From positions 11,594,001-11,658,000 of the forward strand of contig CM082578.2 in the NCBI GenBank assembly GCA_040954595.2: DNA of 64,000 nucleotides. Direction: 5' to 3'. Numbering within the stretch: position 1 is the stretch's first letter; each line of letters starts with the position of its first letter. Positions 50,901-63,886 of this stretch are shown in pieces. Origin of the DNA: Balanoglossus misakiensis. Its lineage: Eukaryota; Hemichordata. The notes under the pieces are model-generated. The model made no database searches and had not been told where the DNA came from. It worked only from the letters and a program-made list of their open reading frames with translations. Made by a program: the position numbers and the translations under genes.

Positions 50901-53900
50901 CAAATTTTGTCTTTAAACTTATCAACTGAAAAAAACTCAATATAGGCCCATATATGAGCATGTCGCATTTGCTAGGCGTACTGAGGCGAGTGTAACTACA
51001 CAGTAAGTGCGGCTTTGTTAATCATTTCTCTACATTGATTCAGCAACGCGCAGAATCGGTCAAATGGTACAAAACATGCCATAACTTCGAACATATGCAG
51101 TGAATGTTGTGCAAGCATGGCTGGAGACATTTTTCAGACATTTCAACACATCAGTCATGCATGTCAAGCTGTCGCGAAACCCCCAGACAGCCAGGTAACA
51201 ACGATGGAACGTGTCGACTTTTATCAACGGGTTATTGTGAAAGACGTTGGAATGTAATTGCCCATCTTACATCTATGCGGCAATCAATCCCCGTGCTGAC
51301 GTGTGCGAATTTTCAATTTCGTGACCAGCGCTGGCGACAATCGTGCAAAGCAGTCGTCATTTCTCTCGCTCTTGTTGAGCCAAAGCAAGCAAGAAATCTT
51401 GATCCCTTTCTTGTATATCTGCGCAACTTTTATTATTCATTCGACAGAAAGCAATCATGTGCGAAAGTGAAATATAAAACTTGACCCTCGCGATAAGATA
51501 GCCCACGATTCAAGTAAGAAAACTCGAGCAAATTTGATTTATAACTTCAGATCGTTTTCGGTTTCGTCTTGAAGTCGCGTCCTTTGCCATTTGCAGCAAA
51601 CACCGTGGCAGAGAGAAATCAGCGAAGGCAAATTGATTGAGACATACACGTTGGGCAAGGTATTAATGCCTCTGTCGAGTCATTAAATCTTCATTATCTT
51701 CATGATGGGGACAAGATTACACATTGAAGATGTAAAGTATAACTTTGACTGTGTACGGAATGGGGAGGTTGAAGCATCCACACGCAAAGATTTCACCAGG
51801 AAAAATACCCGACCTCGCTGCGCTGCGCTGAATCACTGCCTGTACATGTTATGTACCTTACACACTCACCGAGAAGTTGCATTCAAGTCAGAGTACGTGA
51901 GTTGTACGTTACGTCAATTCAAATCAGGGTTCGCTAATGATGACCAATGCGTTTCCGGCTGTGGGATCTTGCGACATTGGGCAAATGTTCGGTTGTTATT
52001 TATTTGTTTCAATTGCGTAAGCTAGGTCAGGTAAAATGCATTGGTCTAAGCTAACTAATGTCAGCTCTCAGCTAACTAATGCCATGTGTCCCTTTAGGTC
52101 TATTTCTGTCGCACATTTTCCAATTAAGATAAAAAAAATCATTTCAACCCTGGTATTATTAACTGGATATGAATTACGTTCACAGTGGGTGATTCTTAAT
52201 TAATCGGGAAGTGAATTGATATACTACCCAATAATGAATGCAAAAATATAAAAGTGTTAATCAGACACGTGCAGTTGTAACGTATTGGTGTGAAAGTCTT
52301 CATTTGGCGTTCTACTTGGCTTCTTTTATCATCCCCCATACTTATCAGCGCACGTTCTGACGTCATACAAAACGTGTATCTGCCACAGCATATATATCCG
52401 GCGGACTCGGATGTGACAGAAAGATCATATAGCAACTCATTAGCAAGCAACTAACTCAAATACTTGGGTGCGGACGTTTTCTAGTATAATGTTACATGTA
52501 GATGCATGTGGTCCGTGTGTGTAAACGTTAATCAAGTCTTTAGTTTTTATCTGTGTATTTTAAGAATCAAGAAGAAGACCCATTTAAAATATGATCATCC
52601 GGACAAATTTAATAACGTTATCAACATATCAGGTACACATATAAGCAAAGGATTTGGATTTGAGGAACGTTTTTGATGTCAAATGAAATTATTGTACGTA
52701 TCGTATACTTAGATATTACACAGAAAAACTTGCTGGACTAACACTGACCATGCAATACCATTCTCATCTGGGACTAGAATATTCAGAGATCTCTTCAAAA
52801 AGGTGGCGTCAAGTATGTTTAACACAATTTTATTTTATCTGTAAAGTATACACAATAATAGCAATTAATAAAGCACCAATTTAATTTGCAAGTCCCGTGA
52901 TGTATATCTGTATGGCAAAATGAGGTAATCTATCCTTCAGGGACCTTCCATCGTTATTTGAGTGTAGGTCATTAATCTTTGCTTACCGACACACCGTTGA
53001 CGTCACTTTATCACGACATCAGTGGGACAAATTTGGTTTACCGCCAGAGATAGACATCGGTAATGGCGCCGAAGACACGCATGGGCGTGGCTGAGCAAGT
53101 AACCCGGATCAGGAAAACCCTCACATCGGGGATTGTCAGCACTCATTTGCATGGCTCTGATCATTGACACCGATGATACGGTCGCTCAAGTCGCTCACCC
53201 TTTCAAATGACACCGTTGAGTAGTGCGCATGCTCGTACTCAAACGGAGTCTCTGCTGATGATGTCTCGCAAACTTGTTTTTACCCAAACGGGTCGAGAGG
53301 TGCGTTCATCTTTTGAAGGAGTATGATTATTATACAACCTTATTTCACTTTTGCCCTCCAACTGGCCTATTTTTACATCATAAGCACTTAGTAATCGAAT
53401 ATTCAACCATTACTACCAGTGAACAAAATATCCAGCTGTTACATCATGAAGTGAGATAACAGTCACCCAATCAGATCAATCCTCTCTTCAACCAATTAGA
53501 TTTTGCGTTTCTGTGAATTGAGGATTCCCTTTGCCCGCCCCCTTGCGCTGTGCTCATTTGAGAGGGGACCGGCCAAGTAAAGTTGTAATTTTGGGTGGCG
53601 CTATATTGTAACGGGAATGGGATTGGAGTCCTATACCACGAAAGTAGTTTTAAAAGTGCCGTTCAATTAGATTCTCGTTAATGATGAAGATAAATGCAGA
53701 AGAAAGTTACATAAAGTAAAACGTTTCCGCCAAAACACGCCGGATCGCCGCGATATTGCAGCCATCAATTTGGAAGATTAATACTAAACTGTAACTAAGG
53801 TCAACGGTTATTTTTTATTACCCCAAACTTATTTCCTCCTGGTGAAGTAACCTAATGAAATAAGTTGGCGGAAAGCGATAATTGCGGTCAAACTCAGAGT

Positions 53901-56223
53901 AAACGAAGTGAATAACTTTTGGTGGTCGCCCGGTTCGTTGTCGTGGTTTTTGTGATAAGACGCAGACGAAAAAAGATTGAGTTCTAGACGTTCTAATATG
54001 TCAGTATTGAAAAATAATGACAATTCGTGGACGTGCAACGCACATTGTCGTCTTTCGGCGAAACGGTAGAAATTTTATATCCGTTCTGTATTAGGACCAA
54101 ACGATGAAGTCACCCGACGTTGCTGTTTGAAACCTTTGGTAAACATCGTCACGGTGATTATCTACGAGATGGTGGCACGTCAGTCTCGCGGTAAAGTGCG
54201 TCATATATTTGCTGCCGGCATGTTGCTGGTGTTTCTTACCGCTTCAAAAGTTCTTAAGGGATGCTATCCGCCGCACTGCTTGCCATGCCTCGGCGGCGCA
54301 TCTTATATATGTCTCGGGGAAAGTGCCCTAAATCACGGCGCGCTGATTTACCGCCGCATGCATGTCGGGAGTTCGAACTTCCGGGCTGAAATAAATTTCC
54401 ACTTTATTTTCTCGTAAAACCCAATGAATCGTGCTAATGAAGAGAACACACTTCTTCTCGGAGCACGGATTTTATCCATAAAGTGATGCATGGCCTGATT
54501 ATGTATCCGGAATCGTTGTCTTAATGAACGGTTCGATATCAAGCTTGACCGCCATGGGTGTGCGGTCTTGCTGCCAGTCAATACTCAGATTTATTCGAGG
54601 ATAAAACGAGAGCATCATTTCTCGTAAAGTGTTTATGGATGGGGTAATTTTCCCCACTGTATTGCACCTCCCACAATTTATTACTGCGGCCAGGACATTT
54701 TTGCTTATCCGCATTTGCGTGTAACATCCGCGACAGGAATGCACTGACCTTGTAGGCACTACTTTCTTGAGGTCGGAACGAAATCTTTTACAGCAGGAAG
54801 AAAGGGGTGATCAAGCCCACAACAGAAAGGCGAAAATGGTTGCTTTGCATATCACAAGAGGTATAAACCTTGCTTGATATCCCCTGTGATGTTTATACAC
54901 GCGCCCGTTTCCTTTGCTACAGAAGATGCATATAAAAATATGAAATAGGGTGTGCGGACTGTGAATAGAAAAGCGACACCACAAAAATCACTCCCCACAG
55001 AAATTGCTTCTCACAGATCAAGACGCTCACAGCCAATTAAGATACGTGCTGACGGTGGGAGACGTCGGAAGGTCGACACCATGCATCACACACACGACTT
55101 TTCCCACCTTTGCCGGCAATGTCGTTCCCTAATCGTTAACGGGTGGCAAGGTGAGTCGAGGTTCGGCTGACGGTGACACTTCTAATGACTCTTCACTTTG
55201 ATTAAATAGTACGGTTATCAAGGGCAACACGGGCCCAGATAACGGTGCATGACGAGCAACGTTTGTCGAAGACTGCACGTATAGTACCAGATCGCATTAC
55301 CTTTGTTCATTTTACGACGCAGTTTGTCGAAGGTATAAATGAAGCCGGAGCTTTTCAACTTCAACCGGCACACCGTCGCGCTTAATATCAGTTTATTTTA
55401 AGGCAAGGTGTAATTGTCTAAGATAAAACGAGACCATTAACAGCGCGTTTCCCCATTGTGCGACATTTCATTAAATTTAACGGTGGCAAAGTATAACTTT
55501 ACGCCCCCAAACTTGTAAATGGGAATAGTACCCGTATGTATCCTTATAAAAAAACAAGAACTACATAAATACAAGTCACTCGGCGAAAACACAACTTGAC
55601 ACAAATCAGGTTTCATATTCTCAGGATATGTCTTTAGAAACAGCACTGAGAAGTGGCGATTAGCATCGGAGAGGTCCATTATTGCATTTTAACAAATTTC
55701 CTCCCAGTGTACTTCATCTCATACTAAAATTGACAACGGTACGTAAACCGCAATAAAAAGAGAAATGCATTTGAAGATTCGATGGTCACATTACATGGTG
55801 AAAGTGCAGTTAACCGGTATATACGTATAATTGCAGAATTGATGGCGCGTGCTGAAAAAGCTTTTTTTCTGATCTAACACATAACAACAGATTATAGTCA
55901 TTATGTATAGGATGTAGAGAAACGGAAAAGCAGTCGTTAATTTGAACATTTTGCTCGCCCGTTGTACTCTTTCAATTCGATCAAACATTTAATTGTTTAA
56001 GAGCCCTAGCGTCATCTCTCTTCGCAGTGAAATAATTCAAATATATACCCTCTGATGGTTTTGGGCCACTCCCTTTTCGGAAAAAAAGCTTATTTAATTT
56101 TTTTTGAATTTCTATCTCCGTGTAGCTAAAACGATGCTTCGTTTTGGAAAAATGGTGTTGTTTAGATAAATTTTCTGTCACGTGATGATCACACGATGAC
56201 ATCTAAGAGTACCGGCACGGTTG

Positions 56224-56246
56224 TCAATCAATCAATCATTTATTGC
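56224..56246 (-). mobile_element. Retroelement-like 3' end with (ATTG)n tail, minus strand
   Basis: On the minus strand the core GGCAATAAATGATTGATTG holds an AATAAA signal followed at once by ATTG units. It matches the core at 35063-35120. The body, if any, would extend to higher coordinates, where I recognise no coding remnant. Confidence 0.4.
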
Positions 56247-59200
56247 CAATAACGTAAAAAATACACATGGTTTACACAAAATATGATGCTGGCTATTTTC
56301 GAGTTATCGCGGGCACATTGATTCAGTATGCTAACGTCAGGCATCATGAACTCTACAGGTGAAGCGTCAACGACTACAAAAGAAACGCCTCTCCACAACA
56401 AGTGATTTGGGTGGCTGTTCATTCTCGATCACGTATTCTTGAATGGAGATGAATATTGAGAGGACGGAAATGAACAAATCCACGGCAGAAGAAATCGTTT
56501 GACAAAGATTAAACCTTGAAATGGGTACCCGCGTTGACGTCAGAACCCCTATGAATGAAAATTCCTCCCTTTTTCGCATTCCGCCTTTGATTTAATTGCA
56601 GTAGCTTTCTGTGATATTATTCAGAGATGCGGTGACCATGCAACCAAGAAACGGCTGTGCGCATGTGCAGACTAAACGGTACCATATTATGTGACGTAAA
56701 GCAGCTATCTTTATCTGCCTAATTTGCTTATATAATGTACATGTATATAAAAACTCTGAATAAACAAACACCTGTGTTTTGAGACTGGCTTCATCTCAGT
56801 GAAATTAATAGGAGATTTCGGTGGATAGATTATTATTTTGGGTCCAAACCGCATCCATGTATCGCCAGCAAATAAATTAATCTGCTCTCCTCCATTGAAT
56901 TCAATCTCACCCTTACCCTGATTTACCTATTCATAAGTCCTCATTTGATGGAAATATATATCAAATGTGCTGATTTATCACTGGGTATAAATATGAGGTG
57001 AAGCTAGCACTGGCAATTAAGTGCGTGACAGTGCATTATTCACATCATATGCCACGCGAACCGCGGAAGATTTGGGAGCCCTTTCCGAATTAACAGCTAT
57101 GTGATTTAGGGAAAGTATAACTGCGATATTTTGCCAGTTTTAAGAGCTTGTTTTCTCCTGTGAAGCCCGAACTGATAGAATCGCAACCGCACCGGCCCAA
57201 TTTGTTGCGACATTCACGGGCCATTTCGGTAATAAGCGGACAATGTGCGTATCATGCTTCATGAAATGCGCCCCGCAGTATGTAATCGAATATTCCCCGA
57301 CTGCCGCGAAATAAATGACCGGACACCCACGTCATCAGTGAAAGCCCCGACCTGTATGCCGCAAGATGCATGAAGTTGGGCTCAGGTAATAACAGCCCCG
57401 CTAACCAACTCATATCCAATTCCACGACCACACAATCAGCCAGAAAACGCTGCAGAACGCTGTCCATGTTCACATCCTGAGAGGTGCTTGATTGATTGGC
57501 TTCAAGGTGAACCTATAACAGCACCAGAAAATAAACGATGAAATCGTACCTTGGACGTCATCATGGTTACGATTATCTCTCCGTCAAGGATTGACCTCTG
57601 ATCCTGACATTCAACCAGTTCGCAACCGGCAATGGAAAGAAGTACGAACAAGTATACTTTGAAACTTGTGCACATACTTCAAACTCTGTTCGACGTACAT
57701 GTAAGTTGCCAATGGGCAACGTTCGCGTCTTGATAAATTGGTCAGCTCTCTTATAAACATTGTTCATTTTACTTGTATAGACTTTAAGACTTAAAGCTTA
57801 ACAAGGCAGTCAGTGGGCGTACAATACAGAAAGTACATCGCAATGCGACTACGGCATTATCTAAGTGTAGCCAGGTAATGAGTCTGGGTTTTGACCTAAG
57901 CTTGATGCAACTTACCCATTCTATGAATATTTTAGGGATTTATAGTCGCCTCGAATATATAATTCATTCGTTCTCCAGGCCCGTTTTGTTTGTTTGATCG
58001 TTTTCTTTGGAAGAGATTGTTATTCATTAAGTGGTCCGAGCTCGAGGGAGTCATTACTCAGAGCTCGAGAAAACGCACCATGACGGTAAGTCGAAACCAA
58101 CGCCAAGATGATGATTAATGAAATACCTGAAATTGCAAATCTTCGCAAATCGCCTTCTGGCTTTTTTTTCGCATCTGTGTATAGTTGCAGGAGATGTGTA
58201 AGTCATGCCACGAAGAAGATATTGCCTGTGATTGCAGATCACTTGCGTTGTTTAGGCCTGGCACCGAAGGACGGCGAGCGCCTCGGGCGGAGTTGCTTTA
58301 ACAGATATCGCCGACCAAGGACGATGTTTTGGCGATAAACAGCGCGTTGTCTTTGCGCAAAAGGAGCGAGGGACTATATCTCTCAGCGAATCCACTTGAT
58401 TCGCACTGAAAGGAATTAAGGCCCGGCGACTACTTCAACGACGGAAACGCTCCGAGTAAAGTTCTTCTCTAAAGCCGAAGCGGTTCATTTCCACCCTCCT
58501 CTCTGTCACCGATACATCACTTTTCAAGACAGCGTGAGATTTAATATCGTACCATTTACATAACTTGTTCAGTACAGATGCGTTTTACTTTTTCTCGTTC
58601 ACCCGAGCGCTTTAAAAAATCACTGCTGAGTATAAGCACTAGTTCAGAACAGTGTTATTCATTTGCCATATAATTTTCACCATTAAGTGAATATATTACC
58701 AAGCAAATGGCATCTTTTTGTCGCCCATAACTACCTGTACTTGTGACGTGCGTCAATTTTACCTCTGCAACGATGCAATAATTGCATTTTGCGCTGCAAT
58801 TCAGATACAGCGATGCTTATTCCACGTGATGATGACATTCTGCAGATGAAACTACTTACCGCTAAGATAATTACTTCAACAACGTTCCTTTCTGCGGCGA
58901 CCCGTTTCCAAGCAACGCTGTGGGTATTCAGCGTCTTGTCAGTCGACATTAGTCAGAAACACATCGGCGCACTCGTCTAATGGACTACATTATGCAACGA
59001 TGGGAGTATATTTTCCCGATACAGCTTTTTCGAATGAGCACAAATGGCAAAGATAGTGCACTACATAAGAATTTGAAGCCCCCCGTACTGATCTCCCACT
59101 GTAAAATTTCTATTTTTGTATCTCAGAAACAAGTGTACTTTTGAGTGTATACAACGGATGTCAGGGGGTCAATTATGCTCGCTAAATTCATGTTAAGTCT

Positions 59201-59636
59201 AAACGGCCATTTGCAAAAGAGTACTTGAGCATTTCGCCGTGATATCTCAAGAGCAAAATGAGATCGAATCGCTCATATATGTAATTGGTTGACATCCGAG
59301 GTCAGATGGTGCAACGTTAGTTACGAAATAATGTCCAGAAGGGGTTATTTATGCATATTACTGTTCTCAGTGCACATTAGATGACAATGTGGACTATGAG
59401 TGCGGATATTACCGACGGCAACAGCTTTGCAGAAAATACATTTGCTAACAACAATCACATGCGCGGTCGTGGTAAGTAGGTGCTCTGGCTGTTATACCTC
59501 TTGTCGTGCATATATAATATACATGTAAGTAAAATACATGTCTGCAATCACCATCTGGTCACACGCTGTCTTCGGTTTTATTATTCTGTACACAGGTACT
59601 GTTTTCATAGAATATTATTTATTATTATTTTTTTTT

Positions 59637-59656
59637 GGGGGGGGGGGGGTGGGGGG
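59637..59656. repeat. G-rich tract (G13-T-G6)
   Basis: Thirteen G, one T and six G directly follow a T-rich run. It is a possible G-quadruplex on the plus strand, and the length may be unreliable. Confidence 0.88.
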
Positions 59657-61814
59657 TTCAGCACTGGGCGAGAACCTAAATGGCAACGGGTGGGTTGTTT
59701 TCGGTGCACTGCACCTGACCACCGATCGCGAAAGAGCCTGTATGATTGAGATTTAATTTACTCAGTTGGTCGGTTTACTAAATGTTAACATCATAGGCAA
59801 CAGCTGAACTGAGATATCTGGCCTTCAATCCTCCATCAACTCTTGCAGCAAGAGACTGAACATCAGTTTGCCTGAAAGTATAAAGCGCCCTCGATTGACC
59901 CTTGCAAAAAAGGCATGAAGGAGAAAGACGCATTCGAATCGCAAGGATGGTAGTTGCGTCATTACCGTTATCTAGGTCTTCTCTGTTCTATATCTATGTC
60001 TCTGGTTGTAGCAGATAACAAGTTCAAGTTCATTTGATAAAAAGTCAAACAGTAGAATGACTGCGTTCACTGTTAGTTCTACCAATGTTATGTTTTCATG
60101 TCTGAAGTAATAACACAAATACAATGTTCGCTGCTTTATTAAATAGTACAAGAAGAGCGGCTTGAATGCACGGAATATCGGAATCGTGAGACAAAATAAA
60201 AGGGGTCGCTTCACACCTTGATAGAAATTTCATTTACGTCGTTACCGCCATCCATAGCATGCACCTGGGTTCAATACCCACACAACAAAGGAACGGGTTC
60301 AACCGTGAAAGAAATTAGCTGACCTTCGCACGTCATATCTCGTATCTCTTCCATTTCCAATGTATTATTTTAATGATAGCAGGCAATATGCCACTTGCAG
60401 ATAAGACGTAGATGATGCGTGTCGCCGACCTTCGCGAAGTGATAGAGCTATCTCTCAAAGAATGCAATTTTTCGAGAGAGAGTTTACCCTGGGGGGCGGC
60501 AGTTTCCCCCTCAGTGATACGTTTTCCATTAACTCGCACGTCCGAGAAATGGCGGGTACACGCGCTCAACCAAGTTTGTTACGCCGGAAATTTATTTCAC
60601 ACTCGAGCCCTGCACTAATATCCCCCCAGGAGTCATTGCTGACAGGATTAAATAGTTTATACATTACTAACTGCAGGATAATTAGAAAGTGAAAACAGCG
60701 AAAGACAACAATAGCACGACAAAAACAATTGCCAGCAGTGTGTTTGTACGGTATCGATTTTTCGAAACAGTCTTTTAGAAAGCAAATAATATTTTCAAGC
60801 TCCTAGAGACTTTTTAATTTCTTAACATTGAAAAACGGGGACGAGTTTCATTTTGTTAGACGCTTCTTTTTCGTTTTTATGGCTTAATCAAATACATGAC
60901 AGAATACTTACTCATCCGATGTATTGGTACGAGAAAGAACAGCTCATCAAAAGTGGCGTGTGTCGAGCAATATGCCAATACTATTCCCCAGGGTCCTTGA
61001 AACGTTTTACACACCTCGTTGACCGCCCCATTATCTTTTTTGTAAAGCGATACTGATGGTCATCAATAATGCGTATGAGAACTGACATCAGAATACTTGC
61101 TATATGCCTGCCAAATGTATCGATGGCAACGGTGTGCAAATTTACTTTTTAGGATAAATAATTCAAGAGGTTGACTAAAATGGTAACAATTTCAAATATC
61201 ATGCTGACTTCACACGCACGGGGAATGAATTTAAATGTTGCATCTCAGAACAGCTGAGCGGCTAGCTGTGGTCATGCTGATAATAGACTCGGTGTATAAC
61301 AATATATAAATGTTAAAGTGACTGTTACTGTGTAGGATGCGAGAGGGCGCTAATGGGAAAGAGACCTGAAATGCAGGGACGGCCAATAAGCGAACGACAA
61401 GAATCTGTGAGACCAACAGTGTATGACCACGAGTGCGAGTAGGTCCGTTTGCGCATTCCCAGGTTCGAAATTGATGACTTTGATGTCCAAAGTGGAAGTT
61501 GAAATCACCAGAGTGTATATAAGGCGATTATTAAAACGTCCATTCGCCACGAGCCAAAAGAGCTATACCTCGAAGTACATGTACGTACTCAGTTTAGTGC
61601 ATGTGTATCGTGTACCATGAAATCTATAAATGTCCATTGCGCCATCAACGTTAGTAACCTTAGAAGTCTGATTTAGTGAGATTGTCCATCTGTGAGATAA
61701 TCCACCGCTGCGGTGCAAATAAGAATTTGCACCACTGCGGTGCAAATAAGATCATGGTAGTTATGCTGCAATATAGTGCGGTAAATTTCCGACTTTTTCG
61801 AGTAGACATCCTGA

Positions 61815-61888
61815 TGGCGAAGGGTTCAGGAAGGCTAGGCTTTTACCTGAAGGTGTCAACTGATGTTGGTTCGAGACCACTTTTTTTT
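61815..61888 (+). ncRNA. Possible Pol III unit within the tandem repeat (copy 1)
   Basis: TGGCGAAGGGT at 61815 fits the A box at 10 of 11 positions. GGTTCGAGACC at 61868 fits the B box consensus GGTTCGANNCC exactly. Eight T follow at 61881. The 53-base A-to-B spacing suits a class II (Leu/Ser-like) tRNA-derived promoter. Equivalent pairs occur at 62368/62421, 62922/62975 and 63475/63528. The T stem is short and no acceptor arm can be drawn, so this is not a functional tRNA; a tRNA-derived SINE head or chance are the options. Confidence 0.3.
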
Positions 61889-62220
61889 CTATTTTTTTTG
61901 TTGAGAACTTTTAACGACATTATCATTGTAATTTCTATCATTTTCATAAATCCAATTCATTTCAATATCTACGCTGCGTTTTTTATCTGTCGGGTATAAG
62001 AAACATGCGGGGAAACTTGGTCATTTTTTTGTCGCGGTTCACTTGGGCATGTCTGAATACGGAGTGCTCAGGAGAGAGAAAGATAAACTCGCTAAAACCG
62101 TGTCTTTCCGTCCGCATGACCAACCAAGGAGCGAAAAAGTCGTTATTTGGGCCGTAATAAAACGTTTTTGTCGTCGAGGAGTGAATAAAGAACGGTCAGA
62201 TCGTTGCGGAGCAGGGAACT

Positions 62221-62303
62221 CTTATTCGCACCGCTGCGGTGCAAACTCTTATTTGCACCGCTGCGGTGCAAATAAGAATTTGCACCACTGCGGTGCAAAT
62301 AAG
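62221..62303. repeat. Palindrome cluster in copy 2 (same in copies 3 and 4)
   Basis: Three tandem modules of about 27 bases, each centred on GCACCGCTGCGGTGC or a one-base variant (GCACCACTGCGGTGC). The middle module, 62248-62276, is a perfect 29-base inverted repeat with a single central T (14-base arms starting CTTATTTGCACCGC). The equivalent modules are 62802-62830 and 63355-63383. Copy 1 keeps the right half of the middle module and the whole third module. Confidence 0.95.
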
Positions 62304-63886
62304 ATCATGGTAGTTATGCTGCAATATAGTGCGGTAAATTTCCGACTGTTTCGAGTACACATCCTGATGGCGAAGGGTTCAGGAAGGCTAGGCTTTTACC
62401 TGAAGGTGTCAACTGATGTTGGTTCGAGACCACTTCTTTTTCTATTTTTTTTTTTTGAGAACTTTTAACGACATTATCATTGTAATTTCTATCATTTTCA
62501 TAAAACCAATTCATTTCAATATCTACGCTGCGTTTTTTATCTGTCGGGTATAAGAAACATGCGGGGAAACTTGGTCATTTTTTTGTCGCGGTTCACTTGG
62601 GCAAGTCTGAATACGGAGTGCTCAGGAGAGAGAAAGATAAACTCGCTAAAACCGTGTCTTTCCGTCCGCATGACCAACCAAGGAGCGAAAAAGTCGTTAT
62701 TTGGGCCGTAATAAAACGTTTTTGTCGTCGAGGAGTGAATAAAGAACGGTCAGATCGTTGCGGAGCAGGGAACTCTTATTCGCACCGCTGCGGTGCAAAC
62801 TCTTATTTGCACCGCTGCGGTGCAAATAAGAATTTGCACCACTGCGGTGCAAATAAGATCATGGTAGTTATGCTGCAATATAGTGCGGTAAATTTCCGAC
62901 TGTTTCGAGTACACATCCTGATGGCGAAGGGTTCAGGAAGGCTAGGCTTTTACCTGAAGGTGTCAACTGATGTTGGTTCGAGACCACTTTTTTTTCTATT
63001 TTTTTTTTTGAGAACTTTTAACGACATTATTATTGTAATTTCTATCATTTTCATAAATCCAATTCATTTCAATATCTACGCTGCGTTTTTTATCTGTCGG
63101 GTATAAGAAACATGCGGGGAAACTTGGTCATTTTTTTGTCGCGGTTCACTTGGGCATGTCTGAATACGGAGTGCTCAGGAGAGAGAAAGATAAACTCGCT
63201 AAAACCGTGTCTTTCTGTCCGCATGACCAACCAAGGAGCGAAAAAGTCGTTATTTGGGCCGTAATAAAACGTTTTTGTCGTCGAGGAGTGAATAAAGAAC
63301 GGTCAGATCGTTGCGGAGCAGGGAACTCTTATTCGCACCGCTGCGGTGCAAACTCTTATTTGCACCGCTGCGGTGCAAATAAGAATTTGCACCACTGCGG
63401 TGCAAATAAGATCATGGTAGTTATGCTGCAATATAGTGCGGTAAATTTCCGACTGTTTCGAGTACACATCCTGATGGCGAAGGGCTCAGGAAGGCTAGGC
63501 TTTTACCTGAAGGTGTCAACTGATGTTGGTTCGAGACCACTTTTTTTCTATTTTTTTTTTTTTGAGAACTTTTAACGACATTATCATTGTAATTTCTATC
63601 ATTTTCATAAATCCAATTCATTTCAATATCTACGCTGCGTTTTTTATCTGTCGGGTATAAGAAACATGCGGGGAAACTTGGTCATTTTTTTGTCGCGGTT
63701 CACTTGGGCAAGTCTGAATACGGAGTGCTCAGGAGAGAGAAAGATAAACTCGCTAAAACCGTGTCTTTCCGTCCGCATGACCAACCAAGGAGCGAAAAAG
63801 TCGTTATTTGGGCCGTAATAAAACGTTTTTGTCGTCGAGGAGTGAATAAAGAACGGTCAGATCGTTGCGGAGCAGGGAACTCTTAT

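Larger units (their letters stand above)
44975..61702. other. Gene-poor interval right of GPCR paralog B
   Basis: No convincing gene in about 16.7 kb. The first part is 3' UTR of the receptor of unknown length; I found no clear AATAAA close behind the stop. Other contents are an AT-rich TATA/GAATT repeat near 47620-47690, the palindrome TACCTATAGGTA near 48800, CRE octamers at 52358, 52998 and 56535, the retroelement-like tail at 56224, the G tract at 59637 and five TACATGTA octamers (52493-61576). TACATGTA is absent between 39169 and 52492. Confidence 0.5.
61703..63886 (+). repeat. Tandem array of a 553-554 bp unit, four copies
   Basis: Marker positions (ATGGTAG at 61754, 62307, 62861, 63414) give periods of 553, 554 and 553. 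Copies differ by only a few substitutions and by T-run length, so the amplification is recent or homogenised. Each unit has a palindrome cluster of about 80 bases, a segment with Pol III-like boxes, a T-rich stretch and about 300 bases of unique sequence. Copy 1 lacks the left half of its cluster, and copy 4 stops inside the start of the next cluster. Each unit holds an open frame of up to 169 codons, but the period is not a multiple of three and stops close every unit, so I do not call a protein. It could be a young satellite or a tandem Helentron/Helitron-type non-autonomous element; no diagnostic ends were proved. Confidence 0.95.

Noticed and set aside
32197-53155. Shared 14-mer CACTCATTTGCATG at about 32197 and 53141 with a POU octamer
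   Set aside because: A few shared 14-mers are expected by chance in a window this size.
54365-54390. T-loop-like TTCGAAC at about 54372
   Set aside because: The flanks pair as only a short palindrome and no cloverleaf forms.
54127-54759. Frames on both strands, one with spaced Cys pairs
   Set aside because: The cysteine spacing does not match a known zinc finger and there is no other coding evidence.
60260-60290. tRNA T-arm-like string (GGGTTCAATACCC)
   Set aside because: No D arm, anticodon stem or acceptor can be drawn around it.
62597-63106. Open frame of 169 codons in each tandem unit, with repeated RCGAN segments
   Set aside because: The RCGAN pattern is simply the translated palindromes. 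The 553-554 base period breaks the frame between units, and no protein family is recognised.
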